Shown one piece after another: positions 53,777 to 62,134 of a stretch of DNA of 64,000 nucleotides. Numbering within the stretch: the first letter of the stretch is position 1; every line of letters starts with the position of its first letter. The position numbers and the translations under genes were made by a program. This DNA is from Streptomyces sp. TLI_053 (lineage in GTDB: Bacteria > Actinomycetota > Actinomycetes > Streptomycetales > Streptomycetaceae): contig NZ_LT629775.1 in NCBI RefSeq assembly GCF_900105395.1, forward strand, positions 4,920,001 to 4,984,000, given 5' to 3'. Below the pieces are notes generated by a model, which saw only the letters and a list, made by a program, of their open reading frames with translations, had not been told where the DNA came from and searched no databases.

Positions 53777-55477
53777 TCAGCTGTGGCGGCGGATCTCCAC
53801 GGTGCGGAACCGGTTGGCGACGAAGGCGCCGTCGCAGTAGGCGGAGTTGGCGGCCGGGTTGGCGCCGGTGCCGTGCAGGTCGGAGAAGGCGGCGGTCTGG
53901 TTGGCGTACACCCCGCCGGTGAGGTTGAGGGAGAGCGAGACGCCGGCGTCGAGGGCGGCCTCGACCAGGGCGGCCTCGACCTCGGCGGAGGTGGTGTAGG
54001 CGGCGGCGGTCATCGCGCCCTGGGTGCGGACGGTGTCGCGCAGCAGCTCGACGGCGGCGGCGGTGTTCTCGACCGCGACGGCGAAGGAGACCGGGCCGAA
54101 GCACTCGCCGCGCAGGACCGCGCGGTCGTCCGGCTTGTCGGCGTCCAGCTTGACCAGCGCCGGGGTGCGGACGGTCGCGCCCGGGAACTCCGGGTGCTCC
54201 ACGGCCCGCGGGGCGAGGGCGAGTTCGCCGTACTCGCCGCCGGCCGCGGCGGCCGAGCGCTGGAGCACGCCGGGGTTGACCACGGCGCCGAGCACGCCCG
54301 CGGCGCGGGCGTCGTCGGAGAGCAGGCCCTCGATGGCGGTGGCGAGGTCGCGGACCACCTCGTCGTAGGACTTGGCGCCCTGGTCGGTGTCGATGCCGGT
54401 GCGCGGGACCAGCAGGTTCTGCGGGGTGGTGCACATCTGGCCGCTGTAGAGCGAGAGCGAGAAGGCCAGGTTGTTCAGCATGCCCTTGTAGTCGTCGGTG
54501 GAGTCGACGACGACGGTGTTCACGCCGGCCTTCTCGGTGTAGACCTCGGCCTGCTTGGCGTGCTCCTCCAGCCAGTCGCCGAAGGCGGTGGAGCCGGTGT
54601 AGTCGATCAGCCTGATCTCGGGGCGGACGGCCAGGGTGCGGGCGACCGTGCCGCCCTCGTGCTCGGAGGCCAGGCAGACCAGGTTCGGGTCGAAGCCGGC
54701 CTCGGCCAGCACCTCGCGGGCGGTCCGGACGGTGAGCGCCAGCGGGAGCACGGCCCGCGGGTGCGGCTTGACCAGCACCGGGTTGCCGGTGGCCAGCGAG
54801 GCGAACAGACCGGGGAAGCCGTTCCAGGTCGGGAAGGTGTTGCAGCCGATCAGCAGGGCCAGTCCGCGCGGGACGACGGTGAACTCCTTGGTCATCACCA
54901 GGGGGTCCCGCTTGCCCTGCGGCTTGGTCCAGCCGGCGCTCTCCGGCAGCCGGGTCTGCTCGGCGTACGCGTAGGCGACGGCCTCCAGGCCGCGGTCCTG
55001 GGCGTGCGGGCCGCCGGCCTGGAAGGCCATCGGGTAGGCCTGGCCGGTGGTGTGCATGACCGCGTTGGCGAACTCGTGCGAGCGGGCGTTGATCCGGGCC
55101 AGGATCTCCAGGCAGACCGCGGCGCGGGTGAGCGGGCCGGCGGCGGCCCAGGCCGGGCGGGCGGCGGACAGCGCGGCGATCAGGGCGTCCGGCCCGGCGT
55201 GCGGGTAGCCGATGCCGAGCTCGAGGCCGTACGGGGAGACCTCACCGCCCACCGGGTCGCCGTCGGCGGGGTGGCCGGGGAGCTCGAACGGCAGGTTCAG
55301 CAGGGCCTCGAAGGCGGCCCGGCCGTCCGCGGCGGCGCTCTCGCCGTACGCCTTCGGGAACTCGGGGTAGGGCGACCAGTAGTCGCGCTTGGCGGTGGCG
55401 TCGACCGCGGCCGCCAGGGTGGCCCGGTGGCGTTCGACGAGTTCGGCGACGAGGGGGTGGGTGACCGCTGCGGACAT
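53777..55477 (-). CDS. paaN: Phenylacetic acid degradation protein PaaN (aldehyde dehydrogenase family)
   Basis: 566-residue member of the aldehyde dehydrogenase superfamily, PaaN type, which oxidises the ring-opened intermediate of phenylacetyl-CoA breakdown. It has the NAD-binding NTFPTWNGFPGLFASLATGNPVLVKPHP segment, the conserved EKAGVN stretch and the nucleophile C349 in SGQMCTTPQN. The ATG follows GAGGAGCGC. No other paa genes (paaABCDE, paaK) are in the window, as is common for streptomycete paaN. An operator-like sequence lies 46-61 bp upstream. Confidence 0.88.
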   Translation of the reverse strand: MSAAVTHPLVAELVERHRATLAAAVDATAKRDYWSPYPEFPKAYGESAAADGRAAFEALLNLPFELPGHPADGDPVGGEVSPYGLELGIGYPHAGPDALIAALSAARPAWAAAGPLTRAAVCLEILARINARSHEFANAVMHTTGQAYPMAFQAGGPHAQDRGLEAVAYAYAEQTRLPESAGWTKPQGKRDPLVMTKEFTVVPRGLALLIGCNTFPTWNGFPGLFASLATGNPVLVKPHPRAVLPLALTVRTAREVLAEAGFDPNLVCLASEHEGGTVARTLAVRPEIRLIDYTGSTAFGDWLEEHAKQAEVYTEKAGVNTVVVDSTDDYKGMLNNLAFSLSLYSGQMCTTPQNLLVPRTGIDTDQGAKSYDEVVRDLATAIEGLLSDDARAAGVLGAVVNPGVLQRSAAAAGGEYGELALAPRAVEHPEFPGATVRTPALVKLDADKPDDRAVLRGECFGPVSFAVAVENTAAAVELLRDTVRTQGAMTAAAYTTSAEVEAALVEAALDAGVSLSLNLTGGVYANQTAAFSDLHGTGANPAANSAYCDGAFVANRFRTVEIRRHS

Positions 55478-55521
55478 GGTGTGCGCTCCTCAGAGGGGAG
55501 GACGGGACACGTCACAGAGTA

Positions 55522-55538
55522 ACCGAACGATCGGTCGG
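55522..55538. promoter_or_regulatory. TetR-type operator upstream of paaN
   Basis: ACCGAACGATCGGTCGG; the CCGAACGATCGGTCGG core is palindromic at 14 of 16 positions. It matches 15 of 17 bases of the site upstream of the 2-oxoacid dehydrogenase operon at 58324-58340. Confidence 0.75.
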
Positions 55539-55594
55539 CTCAAGAGGGCGAACGGGAACGGTGTGCCGCAGCGCACCGGGGGCGGGCGAAAACG

Positions 55595-55627
55595 CCGGGG
55601 GCGCGTCCGCAGCGGACGCGCCCCCGG
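55595..55627 (-). terminator. Terminator hairpin after the GT-C gene
   Basis: 16-bp perfect stem CCGGGGGCGCGTCCGC / complement with a single central A, 20 bp after the stop of the minus-strand mannosyltransferase-like gene. It separates that gene from paaN. Confidence 0.75.
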
Positions 55628-55646
55628 GGCCGGCTGACCGGAGGGG

Positions 55647-56915
55647 TTACGGGATGCCCAGCTCGAAGATCACGTACCCGCCGTACCAGCCGGAGGCGAC
55701 CGCCCCGAAGCCCAGTACCGCCGCCAGCACCGGCCAGCTCAGCTTCCGCATCGCCACCGCGAGCGCGATCAGCAGCGGGAAGGCCGGCAGCAGGTAGCGC
55801 GAGGTGTTGCCGAAGATGCCCAGGCTGCCGAGCACCGAGACGATGGTGGCCAGGGTGTACGCGGTCAGCACCAGCGGCGGGCGCAGCCGGACCAGCAGCA
55901 CGATCAGCACCGGCAGGCTCAGCACGATCAGCGTCGCCAGCATGTCGGCCGTGTGGTACGCGAACGGGTAGTCGTTGCGGCCCAGCAGTACGCCGCGGAT
56001 CGCGGCCCAGGTGCCCTGGCCCCAGTCGAAGTAGTGCAGCCAGGCGTCGTGCTGGAGGGTGAAGTAGCCGCCCCACTCGCCCATCCGCCAGCCCACCCAG
56101 CCGACGTAGCCGAGCAGCCCCAGCGGGGCCAGCAGCATCGCGGTCAGCGGGCGCGCCACCCCGCTCTCCCGCCGGTACAGCTCCACCAGGGCGGCCAGGC
56201 CGACCGCGCCGATCAGCGCCGCCGAGGTGGGCCGGTTGAGTCCCGCGACCAGGGTGAGCACCCCGGCCGCCACCCACTGCTTGGTCATCACGCAGTAGCA
56301 GGACCAGGCGGCCAGCGCGATGAACAGCGAGTCCGAGTAGAGCGCCCACTCGGCGCCCGACCCCGGGGCGATCGCCCACAGACCGGCCGCGATCACGCCG
56401 GCGCGCGGCCCGGCCATCCGGTCCACCACGGCGTAGATGCCGGCCGCGGCGAACAGCGAGGCGACCACCGAGACGATCATCCCGGCCCCGTACAGGCCGA
56501 ACGGGCTCACCTCGGAGACCAGCCGCATCAGGCCCGGGTAGAGCGGGAAGAAGGCCGCCGAGTTCTGCTCGATCGTGAAGCCCGGGACGCCGTTGGGGAC
56601 GCTCACCAGTGCCGGGTGGTAGCCGAACAGGGCGACCTGCTGGTACCACCAGCCGTCCCAGCTGGCCAGCACGTCCCAGGGGTTGGCGCCGCCGCCGAAC
56701 CGGGGGTGCTTCTCGAGGTAGTCGCCGGAGAAGGAGAGCAGCTTCATGAAGACGGTGAAGCCGACCAGCTTCAGGACGGCGTAGCACCACACGGCCGGGC
56801 CGAAGCGCAGCACGAGCTCCCGGGCGCGCTCGCGCCAGTCGGAAGCGGGCTCGGTCGTGGTGACGCCGCTACGCTGTTCGGGCAGATCGGATTCGACTGC
56901 CGGTATTGCGCTCAT
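55647..56915 (-). CDS. PIG-V-like GT-C mannosyltransferase
   Basis: 422-residue polytopic membrane protein with about ten helices. The first extracytoplasmic loop has NPWDVLASWDGWWYQQVALFGYH, the acidic-aromatic signature of PIG-V-like and other GT-C polyprenyl-phosphate-dependent glycosyltransferases, and later loops have FFPLYPGLMR and NTSRYLLPAFP. It probably transfers mannose or another hexose from a polyprenyl-phosphate donor. Acceptor unknown. The N-terminal 35 residues are polar and cytoplasmic. Divergent from the TetR gene. Confidence 0.82.
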   Translation of the reverse strand: MSAIPAVESDLPEQRSGVTTTEPASDWRERARELVLRFGPAVWCYAVLKLVGFTVFMKLLSFSGDYLEKHPRFGGGANPWDVLASWDGWWYQQVALFGYHPALVSVPNGVPGFTIEQNSAAFFPLYPGLMRLVSEVSPFGLYGAGMIVSVVASLFAAAGIYAVVDRMAGPRAGVIAAGLWAIAPGSGAEWALYSDSLFIALAAWSCYCVMTKQWVAAGVLTLVAGLNRPTSAALIGAVGLAALVELYRRESGVARPLTAMLLAPLGLLGYVGWVGWRMGEWGGYFTLQHDAWLHYFDWGQGTWAAIRGVLLGRNDYPFAYHTADMLATLIVLSLPVLIVLLVRLRPPLVLTAYTLATIVSVLGSLGIFGNTSRYLLPAFPLLIALAVAMRKLSWPVLAAVLGFGAVASGWYGGYVIFELGIP

Positions 56916-57040
56916 GCGACTTCCCCACCTGCTCGGCCATGGACGGATCGTCCGCCGAGTCTAGGGTCTGGCTCCGGGCTTTGGTGTGGACCAGGGCACC
57001 CGGGCGCGGTCGGGGCGGGGCGGGCGGGGATACTCGGGGA

Positions 57041-57625
57041 ATGGCCGATCACACCCCGCGCACCGCCTACACCGTGGAGTCCCTGCTCGCGGTGACCGTC
57101 GACGTGTTCAACGAGCGCGGGTACGACGGCACCTCGATGGAGGACCTGTCGCGCGCGGCCGGGATCTCCAAGTCCTCGATCTACCACCACGTGCGCGGCA
57201 AGGAGGAGCTGCTCCGGCTGGCCGTCGGGCGGGCCCTGGACGGTCTGTTCGGGATCCTGGCCGAGCCGGGCGCGGTTCGGGGGCCGGCGGTGGAGCGGCT
57301 GGAGCACGTGGTGCGGCGGACCGCCGAGGTGCTGCTCGCCGAGCTGCCCTACGTCACCCTGCTGCTGCGGGTGCGCGGCAACACGGCCACCGAGCAGTGG
57401 GCGCTGGAGCGTCGCCGGGACTTCGACCACCAGGTGGCCGAGCTGCTGCGGGCCGCCGTCGCGGACGGCGCGCTGCGGGCGGACGTCGAGCCGCGGCTGG
57501 CCACCCGGCTGCTCTTCGGCATGATCAATTCGATCGTGGAGTGGTACCGGCCGGGCCTCAAGGCCGCCGACGGCGTCGCCGACGCGGTGGTCCACCTGGC
57601 CTTCGACGGCCTCCGGGCGCGGTAG
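57041..57625 (+). CDS. TetR-family regulator, probable PaaR-like repressor
   Basis: 194-residue regulator with an N-terminal helix-turn-helix (VESLLAVTVDVFNERGYDGTSMEDLSRAAGISKSSIYHHVRGKEELL, about 10-53) and a C-terminal domain ending VVHLAFDGLRAR. I chose the ATG at 57041 (MADHTPRTAY), which follows a GGGGA stretch; the frame open upstream overlaps the divergent gene. The homology of this type to phenylacetate regulators and the matching operators before paaN and the dehydrogenase operon suggest it controls both. A weaker related palindrome, GGACGGATCGTCC, lies at 56941-56953. Confidence 0.8.
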   Translation: MADHTPRTAYTVESLLAVTVDVFNERGYDGTSMEDLSRAAGISKSSIYHHVRGKEELLRLAVGRALDGLFGILAEPGAVRGPAVERLEHVVRRTAEVLLAELPYVTLLLRVRGNTATEQWALERRRDFDHQVAELLRAAVADGALRADVEPRLATRLLFGMINSIVEWYRPGLKAADGVADAVVHLAFDGLRAR

Positions 57626-57633
57626 CGCGGTTC

Positions 57634-57655
57634 CGCGGGCGCGGCGCCGCGCCCG
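57634..57655. terminator. GC palindrome between convergent regulators
   Basis: GCGGGCGCGGC and its complement directly abutting (22-bp perfect palindrome) after the TetR stop. It may end transcription from both sides. Confidence 0.45.
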
Positions 57656-57760
57656 CAGGCAGTGGTCCCGTGGGGGCGGTCCCGCGGGCGGCGGTCCCGT
57701 GTGTTCCGGGCCGCCGCGCCCCGCTCCGGTCCCCTGCGCCGCCCCCTCCGCGTCCCGCCG

Positions 57761-58222
57761 TCAGTCCGGCGGCACCTGGTCGGTCTCCTCGAAGACCAGC
57801 ATGGTGCGGGTGCCGAGCACCTGGGGGATCGACTGGATGCGGTTGAGCACGAGCTCCCGCAGGGCGTGGTTGTCGGCCGTGTGCACCAGCAGCAGGACAT
57901 CGAAGTCACCGCCGACCAGGGCGATGTGCGCGACCCCCGGCAGGGCCAGCAGCTGCTCCCGGACCGTCCGCCAGGAGTTCTGCACGATCTTCAGGGTGAT
58001 GTAGGCGGAAGCCCCCTGACCTGCCCGTTCGTGGTCCACCCTGGCGGTGAAGCCGCGAATCACGCCGTCCTCGACCATCCTGGAGATCCGGGCGTACGCG
58101 TTCGCCCGGGACACGTGCACCCGCTCGGCCACCGAGCGGATGGAGGCGCGGCCGTCCTGCTGCAGGAGCCGCAGGATCGCCCGGTCGACCCGGTCGAGTC
58201 TGGACATCTGTTCAGCCGACAT
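57761..58222 (-). CDS. bkdR: Lrp/AsnC-family regulator (BkdR-like)
   Basis: 153-residue regulator with an N-terminal AsnC helix-turn-helix (RLDRVDRAILRLLQQDGRASIRSVAERVHVSRANAYARISRM) and a C-terminal RAM ligand-binding domain with VGGDFDVLLLVHT. It is divergent from the 2-oxoacid dehydrogenase operon, as BkdR is in other actinobacteria and pseudomonads, where it responds to branched-chain amino acids. The ATG at 58222 follows a G6 run; an ATG at 58207 is a possible alternative. Confidence 0.88.
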   Translation of the reverse strand: MSAEQMSRLDRVDRAILRLLQQDGRASIRSVAERVHVSRANAYARISRMVEDGVIRGFTARVDHERAGQGASAYITLKIVQNSWRTVREQLLALPGVAHIALVGGDFDVLLLVHTADNHALRELVLNRIQSIPQVLGTRTMLVFEETDQVPPD

Positions 58223-58276
58223 GACCCCCCACCCCCGACGATTGGACGCAATGCCACCAGTCGACCGCCACCCGGG

Positions 58277-58336
58277 CCGATTGTCCACCACCTTCGCACG
58301 CTTCTGGTCAAGATGAACAGACGACCGAACAATCGG
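58277..58336. promoter_or_regulatory. Widely spaced inverted CCGATTGT / ACAATCGG pair
   Basis: CCGATTGT (58277-58284) and its exact complement ACAATCGG (58329-58336) are 52 bp apart, about five helical turns, in the Lrp-bkd spacer. The second copy is inside the TetR-type operator. A third related copy, CGATTGG, is at 58239-58245. Confidence 0.45.
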
Positions 58337-58340
58337 TAGG
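58324..58340. promoter_or_regulatory. TetR-type operator upstream of the bkd operon
   Basis: ACCGAACAATCGGTAGG, 15 of 17 bases identical to the paaN operator at 55522-55538, 31 bp before the E1-alpha start. Confidence 0.7.
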
Positions 58341-58371
58341 GAGCCCCCGCGACCCCTGGAGGTGCCCCGAG

Positions 58372-59511
58372 ATGACCGTTCTCGACCACAGACACCACAC
58401 GGCCGTACCCGGTTGGCTGCCCGGGGCCACCGCCCCCCGCACCGACCCGGCCCCGCTGCTCCCGGACCCCGCCCCGGTCCGCGTCCTCGGTACTCCCGCG
58501 CTGGAGAAGCACGACCCCCAGCTGCTCCGCGAGCTGTACCGACGCCTGGTCGTCGGCCGCCGCTACAACCAGCAGGCCACCACCCTCACCAAGCAGGGCC
58601 GGCTCGCCGTCTACCCCGCCTCGACCGGGCAGGAGGCCTGCCAGGTCGCCGCCGCCCTGGTGCTCGAGGAGCGCGACTGGCTCTTCCCCAGCTACCGCGA
58701 CACCCTCGCCGTGGTCTCCCGCGGCGTGGACCCGCTGGAGGCCCTCACCCTGCTCCGCGGCAACGCCCACACCGGCTACGACCCCAGGGCCACCAGGACC
58801 GCGCCGCTCTGCACCCCGCTCGGCACCCAGGGCCCGCACGCGGTCGGGCTGGCGCACGCCGCCCGGCTGAGCGGCGAACCGGCGGTCGCGCTGGCCATGC
58901 TCGGCGACGGCGGCACCAGCGAGGGCGACTTCCACGAGGCGCTGAACTTCGCCGCCGTGCTGCAGGCACCGGTGGTCTTCCTGGTCCAGAACAACGGGTA
59001 CGCGATCTCCGTCCCGCTCAGCGCGCAGTCCGCCGCCCCGACCCTGGCCCACAAGGCCGTCGGCTACGGGATGCCCGGCCGGCTGGTCGACGGCAACGAC
59101 GCGCCCGCCGTGCACGCGGTCCTTGCCGAGGCGGTCGAGCGGGCCCGCACCGGCGGCGGCCCGACCCTGGTCGAGGCGCTCACCTACCGGGTCGAGGCGC
59201 ACACCAACGCCGACGACGCCACCCGCTACCGGACCGGGACCGAGGTCGCCGCCTGGCAGGAGCACGACCCGATCCTGCTGATGGAGCGCGCGCTGCGCGA
59301 GCTCCGGGTCCTGGACGACGCCCTGGTCCGGGACGCGGCCGAGGAGGCCGAGGCGCTCGCCGCCCGGATGCGCGCCGAGTTCCACGCCGAGCCCGAACTC
59401 GACCCGATGTCCCTGTTCGCCCACGTGTACGCCGAGCCGACCCCGCAGCTGCGCGAGCAGGCGGCGCGGCTGGCCGAGGAACTGGCCGCCGAGGCCGAGG
59501 TGCAGTCCTGA
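58372..59511 (+). CDS. bkdA: Branched-chain 2-oxoacid dehydrogenase E1 alpha subunit
   Basis: 379-residue thiamine-diphosphate subunit that decarboxylates 2-oxoacids from Val, Leu and Ile. The TPP motif GDGGTSEGDFHEALNFAAV...QNN lies at about 180-210, with PASTGQEACQVAAAL and LFPSYRDTLAV upstream. The ATG follows CTGGAGG. Stop and E1-beta start overlap (TGATG). E1 alpha/beta/E2 order without E3 is typical. A pyruvate-type substrate cannot be excluded, but the Lrp neighbour favours branched-chain acids, which feed iso and anteiso fatty acid and polyketide starters. Confidence 0.9.
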   Translation: MTVLDHRHHTAVPGWLPGATAPRTDPAPLLPDPAPVRVLGTPALEKHDPQLLRELYRRLVVGRRYNQQATTLTKQGRLAVYPASTGQEACQVAAALVLEERDWLFPSYRDTLAVVSRGVDPLEALTLLRGNAHTGYDPRATRTAPLCTPLGTQGPHAVGLAHAARLSGEPAVALAMLGDGGTSEGDFHEALNFAAVLQAPVVFLVQNNGYAISVPLSAQSAAPTLAHKAVGYGMPGRLVDGNDAPAVHAVLAEAVERARTGGGPTLVEALTYRVEAHTNADDATRYRTGTEVAAWQEHDPILLMERALRELRVLDDALVRDAAEEAEALAARMRAEFHAEPELDPMSLFAHVYAEPTPQLREQAARLAEELAAEAEVQS

Positions 59512-60527
59512 TGACGACCGCTGTCTCCCCCGCCGCCCCCGCCGCCGGGGCCCGCACCACGAGCATGGCGCAGGCGCTCAACACGGCGCTGCGCGACGCC
59601 ATGCGCGAGGACCCGGCGGTGCACGTGCTCGGCGAGGACGTCGGCGCGCTCGGCGGCGTCTTCCGGATCACCGACGGCCTGACCGCCGAGTTCGGCCCCG
59701 ACCGCTGCCTGGACACCCCGCTCGCCGAGGCGGGCATCCTCGGCACCGCCGTCGGCATGGCCATGTACGGACTGCGGCCGGTGGTCGAGATGCAGTTCGA
59801 CGCCTTCGCCTACCCGGCGCTGGAGCAGCTGTTCTCGCACGTCGCCAAGATGCGCAACCGCACCTCCGGCCGGCTGCCGATGCCGATCACCGTCCGGATC
59901 CCCTACGGCGGCGGCATCGGCGGCGTCGAGCACCACAGCGACGCCTCCGAGGCGTACTACGCCTCCACCCCCGGTCTGCACGTGGTCACGCCCGCCACCG
60001 TGGCCGACGCGTACGGGCTGCTCCGGGCCTCGATCGCCTCGGACGACCCGGTGGTCTTCCTCGAACCCAAGCGGATGTACTGGGGCAAGGACGGCTTCGA
60101 CCCGGCCGCCCCGGTCGAGCCGATCGGCCGGGCGGCGCTGCGCCGGACCGGCACCTCCGCGGTGCTGATCACCTACGGCCCCTCGCTGCCGGTCTGCCTG
60201 GAGGCGGCCGAGGTGGCGAAGGCCGAGGGCTGGGACCTCGCGGTGCTGGACCTGCGCACCCTGGTGCCGTTCGACGACGAGACGGTCTGCCGGGTGGTGC
60301 GCTCGCTCGGCCGGGCCGTGGTGGTGCACGAGGCGGCCGGCTTCGGCGGCACCGGCGCGGAGATCGCCGCCCGGGTCACCGAGCGCTGCTTCCACCACCT
60401 GGCGGCGCCCGTGCTGCGGGTCACCGGCTTCGACATCCCGTACCCGCCGCCGATGCTCGAGCACCACCACCTGCCCGGGGTGGACCGGATCCTGGACGCG
60501 GTCGCCCGGCTGCAGTGGGAGGACTGA
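59511..60527 (+). CDS. bkdB: 2-oxoacid dehydrogenase E1 beta subunit
   Basis: 338-residue transketolase-like subunit that completes the E1 heterotetramer. It has GEDVGALGGVFRITDGL, DTPLAEAGILGTAVGMA, the conserved EMQFDAFAYPALEQ and PYGGGIGGVEHHSDASEAYY. The ATG overlaps the alpha-subunit stop by one base, ensuring 1:1 synthesis. Length is normal. Confidence 0.93.
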   Translation: MTTAVSPAAPAAGARTTSMAQALNTALRDAMREDPAVHVLGEDVGALGGVFRITDGLTAEFGPDRCLDTPLAEAGILGTAVGMAMYGLRPVVEMQFDAFAYPALEQLFSHVAKMRNRTSGRLPMPITVRIPYGGGIGGVEHHSDASEAYYASTPGLHVVTPATVADAYGLLRASIASDDPVVFLEPKRMYWGKDGFDPAAPVEPIGRAALRRTGTSAVLITYGPSLPVCLEAAEVAKAEGWDLAVLDLRTLVPFDDETVCRVVRSLGRAVVVHEAAGFGGTGAEIAARVTERCFHHLAAPVLRVTGFDIPYPPPMLEHHHLPGVDRILDAVARLQWED

Positions 60528-60529
60528 GG

Positions 60530-61900
60530 ATGATGCCCGTCGTGCGCGAGTTCACCCTGCCCGACCTCGGTGAGGGACTCACCGAGGCGGAGGTCGTGCG
60601 CTGGCTGGTCGAGGTCGGCGAGGTGATCGCGATCGACCAGCCGGTGGTGGAGGTGGAGACCGCCAAGGCGGTGGTCGAGGTGCCCTGCCCCTACGGCGGG
60701 GTGGTGACCGCGCTGTTCGGCGCGGTCGGCGAGGAGGTCCTGGTCGGCGCCCCGCTGGTGACGGTCGCGGTGTCGCCGGGCGAGGGCGAGCGGCCGCTCG
60801 CGGCGGTGGCGGCGGTGGAGCGTGCGGCGGCGGTGGAACGGCCGCTGGTCGGGTACGGGGTCGCCGAGCCGGCCCGGAGCGGACGGCGGCGCCGGGTCGG
60901 GGGCGGCGGGGCATCGGTTCCGGTGGCTCCTTCGGTTCCGGTGGTCGCCCCGGTGGTGGCCGCACCGGTCCCGGCGCCGGTGGCCGCGGCGCCGACCGTG
61001 GCGCCGGGCGTGCCGGCGGTGATCTCGCCGCTGGTGCGGCGGCTGGCGCGGGAGCAGGGCGTGGAGCTGGCGGCGGTCGCCGGCAGCGGGCCGGACGGCC
61101 TGATCATGCGGGCGGACGTCGAACGGGCGGTCGCGGCCAAGGTCGCCGTGGCGCCCGCCGCCGTCCCGGCCGTCGAGCCGGTGGGGACGGCCGGGCCGGT
61201 GCCCGCCGCGGCCGGGTCCGTCGTCCCGCTGCGCGGGCTGCGCAAGGCGGTGGCCGAGAAGCTCGGCCGCAGTCACCGGGAGATCCCCGCCGCGACCTGC
61301 TGGGTGGACGCCGACGCCACCGAACTGATGTCGCTGCGAAGGCAGTTGAACGCCGTTCCGGGGCCGAAGGTGAGCGTGCTGGCGCTGCTCGCCCGGATCT
61401 GCGCGGTCGGACTGGAGCGCTTCCCGGATCTCAACTCCAGTGTGACCGCGGACGGTTCCGGAATCCTGCGGCACTCGGCGGTGCACCTGGGCTTCGCGGC
61501 GCAGGGCGAGCGCGGCCTCGTGGTCCCGGTGGTGCGGGACGCGCAGCGCCTCACCACCGAGCAACTCGGCGCGGAGCTGGCCCGGTTGACCGAGGCGGCG
61601 CGGACCGGGGCGATCGCCCCGGCCGAGCTGACCGGTGGCACGTTCACCCTGAACAACTACGGGGTGTTCGGGGTGGACGGTTCCACCCCGATCCTCAACC
61701 ACCCGGAGGCGGCGATGCTCGGGGTGGGGCGGATCGTCGCCAAACCCTGGGTCCACCAGGGCGAGTTGGCGGTTCGCGAGGTGACCCAGCTGTCGTTCAC
61801 CTTCGACCACCGGGTCTGCGACGGCGGTACCGCGGGCGGGTTCCTGCGGTTCGTCGCGGACTGTGTCGAGCAGCCGGGCGTGCTGCTGCGGCGGCTCTGA
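60530..61900 (+). CDS. bkdC: 2-oxoacid dehydrogenase E2 dihydrolipoyl acyltransferase
   Basis: 456-residue core of the complex. One N-terminal lipoyl domain (lipoylated K46 in VETAKAVVEVPCPY), a Pro/Ala/Val-rich hinge, a peripheral-subunit-binding domain (about 164-200, ISPLVRRLAREQGVELAAVAG), a second hinge, and the catalytic domain with H427 in FDHRVCDGG. The ATG at 60530 sits just after GGGAGG and the E1-beta stop; a second ATG follows directly. E3 is not encoded here. Confidence 0.92.
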   Translation: MMPVVREFTLPDLGEGLTEAEVVRWLVEVGEVIAIDQPVVEVETAKAVVEVPCPYGGVVTALFGAVGEEVLVGAPLVTVAVSPGEGERPLAAVAAVERAAAVERPLVGYGVAEPARSGRRRRVGGGGASVPVAPSVPVVAPVVAAPVPAPVAAAPTVAPGVPAVISPLVRRLAREQGVELAAVAGSGPDGLIMRADVERAVAAKVAVAPAAVPAVEPVGTAGPVPAAAGSVVPLRGLRKAVAEKLGRSHREIPAATCWVDADATELMSLRRQLNAVPGPKVSVLALLARICAVGLERFPDLNSSVTADGSGILRHSAVHLGFAAQGERGLVVPVVRDAQRLTTEQLGAELARLTEAARTGAIAPAELTGGTFTLNNYGVFGVDGSTPILNHPEAAMLGVGRIVAKPWVHQGELAVREVTQLSFTFDHRVCDGGTAGGFLRFVADCVEQPGVLLRRL

Positions 61901-61925
61901 GCCCGGGTTCCGTTCGGCGAAGTGT

Positions 61926-61959
61926 TCGCCCTGGGTGGTGGAACCGACACCCAGGGCGA
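61926..61959 (+). terminator. Terminator hairpin after the bkd operon
   Basis: 12-bp perfect stem TCGCCCTGGGTG / complement with a 10-nt loop, 26 bp after the E2 stop. Confidence 0.65.
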
Positions 61960-62020
61960 GCGCGGCGGGGAGAGTAGCGCGTCCGGGGGGCGGGTGTCCG
62001 GGCTTCACGCTATTTGTCGG

Positions 62021-62134
62021 ATGAGCACTTCGGGCATGCCACGCTTCCTGGGCGTCAACAGAGACAAGCCAGGTGGTGGCGTAGGCCGGCCGGAGGCGAA
62101 ACGATTCTCTTGGGTACTCGAAACGTTGCGGTGA
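62021..62134 (+). CDS. Possible 37-residue leader peptide before the globin gene
   Basis: ATG at 62021 opens MSTSGMPRFLGVNRDK..., ending SWVLETLR with TGA at 62132-62134. This stop overlaps the GTG (62131) proposed for the globin gene (GTGA), so translation could be coupled. No good ribosome site precedes the ATG. May simply be chance. Confidence 0.3.
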   Translation: MSTSGMPRFLGVNRDKPGGGVGRPEAKRFSWVLETLR

